Assembly (NCBI GenBank): GCA_045627205.1
Contig: JAZQNG010000064.1
Location: forward strand, 17,952 to 81,951
Length of the DNA stretch: 64,000 bases
Direction: 5' to 3'
Origin: RUG11977 sp045627205
GTDB taxonomy: Bacteria > Bacillota > Clostridia > Lachnospirales > Lachnospiraceae
Part shown: positions 59,840 through 64,000 of the stretch, one piece after another
How positions within the stretch are numbered: position 1 is the stretch's first letter
How the letters are laid out: every line of letters begins with the position of its first letter
Translations under genes and position numbers: made by a program
The notes under the pieces: generated by a model
The model's database searches: none
Seen by the model: the letters and a program-made list of their open reading frames with translations, nothing else
What the model was told of the DNA's origin: nothing

Positions 59840-61327
59840 ATGAAAAAATTATTATCAGTAGTTCTTGCTGCTGTACTCATCATGTCTTTGGCAGCATGCT
59901 CTAAGGAAACAGAAGAGAACAAGCCTACCGAGGCTCCTGCTGCAACAGAGACTCCCGCTACAACAGATGCACCTGCTACAACAGACGCACCTGCTACAAC
60001 TGATGCTCCTGCAAATGATGTCCAGGTTATGAGCTATGCTGAATATTGTGCAGCTGAGATTGACGATCCTGTCTGCGTTGAGACATATGTTCAGGCAACA
60101 CAGAGCTGGTGGAATGATTCAATTGTTGTATATTCACAGGATAGGGACGGTGCATATTTCATTTATGGAATGAGCTGTTCAGAGCTGGATTCACAGAAGC
60201 TTGTACCTGGTACAAAGATCCGTGTAACAGGTTACAAGGCTGATTATGCCGGTGAGGTTGAAATCGCTGAGGGCAAGTTTGAATTCGTTGAAGGCGGAGA
60301 TACATTTATTGCTGATGCATTTGATGTAACAGCCCTTCTTGGTACGGATGACCTTATCCAATATCAGAGCCAGAAGGTAAGCTTTACAGGTCTTAAGGTT
60401 GCTTCCATTAGCGATGCAGACGGAAATACAGCAGCATACCTTTATAATTGGGATGGTTCCGGTACACAGGGTGATGACCTTTACTTCAATGTGACTGATG
60501 GAAAAAATACCTATCAGTTTACTGTTGAATCCTATCTCTGTGGAAAGGATACTGACGTTTACAAGGCTGTTGAAGCACTCAATGTAGGTGATACTGTTGA
60601 TATGGAGGGCTTCCTTTACTGGTATAACGGAGTAAATCCTCACATTACACAGCTTACGGTTTCTGCTTCTGCTCCTGCTGTACTCACACATGCAGAATAT
60701 GTTGCAACAGAGCTTGACACACCTGTCTGTGTTGAAACATATGTACAGGCAACACAGAGCTGGTGGAATGATTCAATCGTAGTATATTCACAGGATAAGG
60801 ACGGTGCATACTTTATTTACGGTCTTGCATGTTCAGAGGAGGATTCAAAGAAGCTTGTTCCCGGTACAAAAATCAGGGTAAACGGTTATACAGGAGATTA
60901 TGCCGGCGAATTTGAGATTGTTGACGGAACCTTTGAATTCTGTGATTCAAACGATACCTTTATTGCAGAGCCCTTTGATGTAACAAGCCTTCTTGCTGCA
61001 AATGATGCATCTATCATTAATCATCAGAATGAAAAGGTACTTTTTAACGATATGGTAGTTGAGCCTATAGCTGATGCCGACGGTAATCAGAAGGCATTCC
61101 TTTATAACTGGGACGGCTCCGGAGTACAGGGTGATGACCTTTATTTTAACGTTAAGGCCGGCGAGAATGTTTATACCTTTACTGTAGAATCATATCTTTG
61201 CGGAATGAATACCGATGTTTACAAGGCAGTTGAAGCACTTAATGTAGGAGATACAGTACAGATGGAGGGCTTCCTTTACTGGTATAACGGAGTAAATCCT
61301 CACATTACTTCAGTTACTGTTAAATAA
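59840..61327 (+). CDS. Lipoprotein with two tandem copies of an unknown domain
   Basis: 495 aa. The lipobox is in MSLAACSKE (Cys20). A linker repeats ATTDAP three times (about 35-58). Then two copies of a domain of about 218 residues follow: copy 1 about 65-275, copy 2 about 283-495. They share runs such as VCVETYVQATQSWWNDSIVV, KLVPGTKIRV, YLYNWDGSG/FLYNWDGSG, and GFLYWYNGVNPHIT. The DNA copies are offset by 654-660 bases. The pattern of short strands suggests an OB-like fold; I do not recognise the family. It lies directly after a sugar ABC operon, so a cell-surface binding role is a reasonable guess. TGGAGGTTAAATC precedes the ATG. Confidence 0.82.
   Translation: MKKLLSVVLAAVLIMSLAACSKETEENKPTEAPAATETPATTDAPATTDAPATTDAPANDVQVMSYAEYCAAEIDDPVCVETYVQATQSWWNDSIVVYSQDRDGAYFIYGMSCSELDSQKLVPGTKIRVTGYKADYAGEVEIAEGKFEFVEGGDTFIADAFDVTALLGTDDLIQYQSQKVSFTGLKVASISDADGNTAAYLYNWDGSGTQGDDLYFNVTDGKNTYQFTVESYLCGKDTDVYKAVEALNVGDTVDMEGFLYWYNGVNPHITQLTVSASAPAVLTHAEYVATELDTPVCVETYVQATQSWWNDSIVVYSQDKDGAYFIYGLACSEEDSKKLVPGTKIRVNGYTGDYAGEFEIVDGTFEFCDSNDTFIAEPFDVTSLLAANDASIINHQNEKVLFNDMVVEPIADADGNQKAFLYNWDGSGVQGDDLYFNVKAGENVYTFTVESYLCGMNTDVYKAVEALNVGDTVQMEGFLYWYNGVNPHITSVTVK
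60035..61320 (+). repeat. Tandem intragenic duplication of about 655 bp
   Basis: Two direct copies (about 60035-60660 and 60690-61320). GCAACACAGAGCTGGTGG occurs at 60095 and again at 60749, and GGCTTCCTTTACTGGTATAA in both ends. Silent differences show they have diverged somewhat. Confidence 0.9.
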
Positions 61328-61470
61328 TCATTATCTGATTGTTGTATGAATTTCAAGCAGACAGTTTAACGTTTAAATATTTTATCTGAATGAATTTTTC
61401 ACACTATATATTCAATTTATAGACAATTTGATAATCAAATTAATGCATTATTAGTTAAAATAAGCATTTT

Positions 61471-61506
61471 AATACCCGGCAGAATTCTGCCGGGTATTAT
61501 TTTTTT
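61471..61506 (+). terminator. Rho-independent terminator
   Basis: The 28-base perfect palindrome at 61471-61498 (arm AATACCCGGCAGAA) is followed by T residues. Confidence 0.92.
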
Positions 61507-61621
61507 CAGCTTGTAAAAATAGATAAGTAGTATCATGTTACATATTTTGAAGCATATATTTTACTCTTTATCTATTTAGTGAAAATTGCACAAAAATTTA
61601 GAAAATTTTTTTGCAAAATGG

Positions 61622-61650
61622 TTGAAATTATCTGAAATTGATGTTAGAAT
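61622..61650 (+). promoter_or_regulatory. Promoter of the TraG-like gene
   Basis: TTGAAA (61622-61627), 17-base spacer, TAGAAT (61645-61650), 31 bases before the start codon. Confidence 0.75.
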
Positions 61651-61681
61651 ATTTACACATAATTGAAGGGGGCGTGGTATT

Positions 61682-62977
61682 ATGGGCAGAATTAAAACAT
61701 TAGATGATTTGAAATGGGGTTCAATTAAGTCTTTTGTAAAAAGTTATGCCTCTATAGGTAAAAGAGAGCCTGATGAAGACAATCTGATTTTATCTAAAAA
61801 TATGCGGATTAAGGTCGCAAGATATAAGGATAATCTTCCGTACAACAATAATGTTATCGTTATTGGAAATGCGGGAGCCGGAAAAACACGTCTTTATGTT
61901 AAGCCCAATATCCTTCAGCGAAGCATGAGCTATGTCATAACAGACAAGAGCGGCGTGCTTTATAATGAATTATCAAGCCTCTTCAAAAGCTCGGGATATA
62001 CTGTAAAGGTTCTGAACAGCCTGGATCCCGAAAGAAGTGATTATTACAACCCCTTTGCATATATCAAGGAGCCCGATGATATCGGCGATATGTGTGCTGC
62101 GCTTATGGCAAGTGATAACAACGAGGTTTATTATCAGAATATAAAGAAATCCCTTCTTTCGGCTGTTATCGGCTATGTATATTACTATGCAGACCACAGA
62201 AACAAAACAATGAAAATGGTTAAGCTTCTGCTGGATGAGGTTGAATGCAATTCATATGGTGACAGCGGTGACAATTGGAAGATCAAGCCTAATGATGACC
62301 TTGACAGACGTTTCCTTGAGGTTGAGGCTACGGATCCCGAAAATCCTGCACTTAAGCAGTACGAAACCTTCAGAATAATGTGCGGTACGGATAAGGCATC
62401 CATTGTAAATTCACTTAAACGTACAATTGAAGCCCTTTCTGCAGGTGTTATAGACAGATCAGGTGATATGGATTCACTTGAACTTGATAAATTAGGCGAT
62501 TCAAAGCATATTCTTTTTATTGTGCGTCCTAATACAGGCGTAAATGCAGAGCTTCCCGCTTTGCTTTATACACAGATTTTCATGGCTCTTTTCGGAAAGG
62601 CACAGAAGGAAACCTTAAGATTCCCTGTTCACTGTATGATGAACGACTTCCCTGAGAACGGAAAAATCCATGAATTCCCCAGACTTCTTCTCAGCATGAA
62701 GAAATATGATATTTCCTGTTCAATTATTGTTCAGCAGATTGACCAGATTAAAAATATGTATCCTGATATGTGGCAGACACTTATCAGAAACTGTTCAATG
62801 CAGATTTATCTTGGTGGCAGGGATCAATCCACAATGGAATATATCATCAGCACTCTGGATGATACAAAATCCAAGGTTGCAGGTCTTGTAAACAGAGGAC
62901 AGCTTGAAAATATGTCTCCTGACCAGTGTATTGTAATAGCTACGGGTGCTGAAGCATATCTGGATGATAAATATTGA
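61682..62977 (+). CDS. VirD4/TraG-like ATPase without membrane anchor
   Basis: 431 aa. Walker A is GNAGAGKTR (about residues 61-69), followed by SYVITDKSGVLYNELSSLFK and VLNSLDPERSDYYNPFAYI, as in type IV coupling proteins. The TraM-recognition/TrsK-like part has NDFPENGKIHEFPRLL (normally LDEFANIGKIPDF) and SIIVQQIDQIKNMYPDMWQT, then LGGRDQSTMEYI. The two N-terminal membrane helices of coupling proteins are absent, and Walker B has Asn-Asp instead of Asp-Glu. There is no relaxase, VirB4 or integrase nearby. It is either a domesticated ATPase or a remnant. GGGGGCGTGGTATT precedes the ATG. Confidence 0.85.
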   Translation: MGRIKTLDDLKWGSIKSFVKSYASIGKREPDEDNLILSKNMRIKVARYKDNLPYNNNVIVIGNAGAGKTRLYVKPNILQRSMSYVITDKSGVLYNELSSLFKSSGYTVKVLNSLDPERSDYYNPFAYIKEPDDIGDMCAALMASDNNEVYYQNIKKSLLSAVIGYVYYYADHRNKTMKMVKLLLDEVECNSYGDSGDNWKIKPNDDLDRRFLEVEATDPENPALKQYETFRIMCGTDKASIVNSLKRTIEALSAGVIDRSGDMDSLELDKLGDSKHILFIVRPNTGVNAELPALLYTQIFMALFGKAQKETLRFPVHCMMNDFPENGKIHEFPRLLLSMKKYDISCSIIVQQIDQIKNMYPDMWQTLIRNCSMQIYLGGRDQSTMEYIISTLDDTKSKVAGLVNRGQLENMSPDQCIVIATGAEAYLDDKY

Positions 62978-62989
62978 TGGAGGCCTGTA

Positions 62990-63544
62990 ATGAAAATTAC
63001 AAATGAAGCTAATGATGTTGAGTATGTTCTTTTTACAGAGGAACAGATAAAAAAGAGGGTTGCTGAGCTTGGTGCTGAAATAACCGAGCTTTATAAGGAT
63101 TCTGTTCCGATTGTAGCATGTATACTGAAGGGTGCATCCATATTTTACACAGATCTTTGCAGACAGATTAAGGGCCATATAAATATGGATTTCATTTCTG
63201 TTTCAAGCTATGGCAAAGCTGCACAGTCTTCAGGTGTTGTAAGGCTTATCAAGGATCTTGACAATAATATAGAAGGACGGGATCTTCTGATAGTAGAGGA
63301 TATTATTGATTCAGGTCTTACACTGAAATATCTTAAGGAGCTTCTTTATTCAAGAAAACCTAATTCAATCAGAACTGTGTGCCTTCTCGACAAGCATGAA
63401 TGTCATCCGGCAGACATCGGAGCAGATTTATTTGGTTTTCCGGTTGAAAATCAGTTCGTTGTAGGTTATGGACTTGATTATGCAAATTATTACAGGAATC
63501 TTCCTTATATAGGTGTTTTAAAGAAAGAAGTTTACTGTGATTAA
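62990..63544 (+). CDS. hpt: Hypoxanthine phosphoribosyltransferase
   Basis: 184 aa, typical length. It shows EEQIKKRVAELGAEI, CILKGASIFYTDL, the PRPP-binding motif LLIVEDIIDSGLTLKYL, the flexible loop SSYGKAAQSSG, and the C-terminal VVGYGLDYANYYRNLPYIG. It salvages hypoxanthine and guanine to IMP and GMP. ATGGAGGCCTGTA precedes the ATG. It starts 12 bases after the TraG-like gene and is probably co-transcribed with it. Confidence 0.95.
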   Translation: MKITNEANDVEYVLFTEEQIKKRVAELGAEITELYKDSVPIVACILKGASIFYTDLCRQIKGHINMDFISVSSYGKAAQSSGVVRLIKDLDNNIEGRDLLIVEDIIDSGLTLKYLKELLYSRKPNSIRTVCLLDKHECHPADIGADLFGFPVENQFVVGYGLDYANYYRNLPYIGVLKKEVYCD

Positions 63545-63609
63545 AAAAAACACTTGCATTGGGTTTTGAAAAGTGTTAGTATTTCTTTTGTAAATATTGT
63601 TAATGGTTT

Positions 63610-63638
63610 GAGTGGACGCGAGTCCACTCTTTCTTTTG
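63610..63638 (+). terminator. Terminator of hpt
   Basis: GAGTGGAC (63610-63617) and GTCCACTC (63622-63629) with a GCGA tetraloop, followed by TTTCTTTT. Confidence 0.88.
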
Positions 63639-63682
63639 GCAATTTTGAGGTTCATGATTTTTTATAAAGGCAGGTGATTGTA

Positions 63683-64000
63683 ATGGCTAAAAAGGATGAA
63701 TATGAGTCTGAAACCGAAAAGCTTCTTCTTCCGATTACCGAACAGCTTGGTTTTGAAATTTATGATGTTGAATACGTTAAGGAAGCCGGAGATTATTATC
63801 TCAGAGCATATATTGATAAGCCTGAGGGTGTGAATATTGATGATTGCGTTGAAGTCAGCAGAAAGCTTGAGGCTTCGCTTGACAAAGCAGATTTAATACC
63901 GGATGCTTATATTCTGGAAGTGAGTTCACCGGGACTTGGAAGACCGCTGAAAAAGGATAAGGACTTTAACCGCAGCATCGGGGAAGAGATCGAGATCCGC
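63683..64000 (+). CDS. rimP: Ribosome maturation factor RimP, N-terminal part
   Basis: 106 codons from the ATG at 63683 to the window edge (the family is about 150 aa). It shows LLLPITEQLGFEIYDVEYVK, LRAYIDKPEGVNIDDCVEVS, and the strongly conserved LEVSSPGLGRPLKKDKDF. RimP acts in 30S subunit assembly. AAGGCAGGTGATTGTA precedes the ATG. nusA, ylxR and infB would be expected downstream, outside this window. Confidence 0.95.
   Translation, partial: MAKKDEYESETEKLLLPITEQLGFEIYDVEYVKEAGDYYLRAYIDKPEGVNIDDCVEVSRKLEASLDKADLIPDAYILEVSSPGLGRPLKKDKDFNRSIGEEIEIR

Larger units (their letters stand above)
61328..61681. other. Intergenic region with terminator and promoter
   Basis: 354 AT-rich bases: terminator at 61471-61506, then promoter at 61622-61650 for the TraG-like gene. 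No other feature seen. Confidence 0.6.

Noticed and set aside
61682..62977. Part of an integrative conjugative element
   Set aside because: No relaxase, VirB4, VirB6, integrase or attachment repeats in the neighbouring 10 kb; housekeeping genes follow.

Overview
The window looks like chromosomal DNA of an anaerobic Lachnospiraceae bacterium (Firmicutes, Clostridia), in the Butyrivibrio/Lachnospira/Roseburia range. The evidence is moderately AT-rich DNA, strong GGAGG ribosome-binding sites, TTGACA/TATAAT promoters with 17-base spacers, the cluster yrzL(ireB)-ruvX-DUF1292-rnj-trmR-U32 peptidase, an NADP-type glutamate dehydrogenase, ackA-pta, and two sugar ABC transporters with MalF/MalG-type permeases. 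I cannot name a species. There is no phage, IS element, rRNA or CRISPR array. Most genes lie on the plus strand, as expected for a leading-strand arm.

Layout. Positions 1-22,400 form a loosely packed region of stand-alone genes: small membrane proteins, a Cys-rich membrane protein with YGQ repeats, tRNA-Leu(AAG), a cytidylate-kinase-like protein, an XRE regulator, an ECF S component, a zinc-ribbon protein with a very long Glu/Ala tract, a Nudix hydrolase, a sugar ABC operon whose binding protein carries an in-frame TAG, a chemotaxis receptor, a metallophosphoesterase, a GGDEF/EAL protein with an unusual beta-rich C-terminus, and gdhA. Palindromic dispersed repeats are concentrated here. Positions 22,433-32,914 hold a YhcC-type radical SAM protein, an operon of two surface or membrane proteins with a GH3 beta-glucosidase and a response regulator, a histidine kinase, and ackA-pta. 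Positions 33,166-54,217 are dense housekeeping operons: pepD-prmA-rsmE-cysteine desulfurase-thiI, an HPr-like gene, mtaB, the yrzL-ruvX-yrzB-rnj-mltG-like-trmR-U32 cluster, a SWIM/SNF2 helicase, yerC, rlmD, an MBL hydrolase and ygiQ. Positions 54,281-64,000 carry an FRG-domain protein, a second sugar ABC system with its own ATPase, a tandem-duplicated lipoprotein, an orphan VirD4/TraG-like ATPase, hpt and the start of rimP.

How the genes fit together. Oligosaccharide uptake (two ABC systems, the first without its own ATPase), intracellular GH3 hydrolysis, and acetate/ATP production by Pta-AckA form a plausible fermentative sugar route. GdhA supplies nitrogen assimilation. A large share of the middle region is RNA and ribosome modification: ThiI with its desulfurase, MtaB, TrmR with a U32 protein, RlmD, RsmE, PrmA and RNase J.

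The items most worth a second look are the EAL protein with a beta-helix-like tail and a structured leader, the in-frame TAG in the first sugar-binding protein, the HPr-like protein with Asp where His15 should be, the orphan TraG-like ATPase, the internally duplicated lipoprotein, and at least two families of palindromic intergenic repeats.
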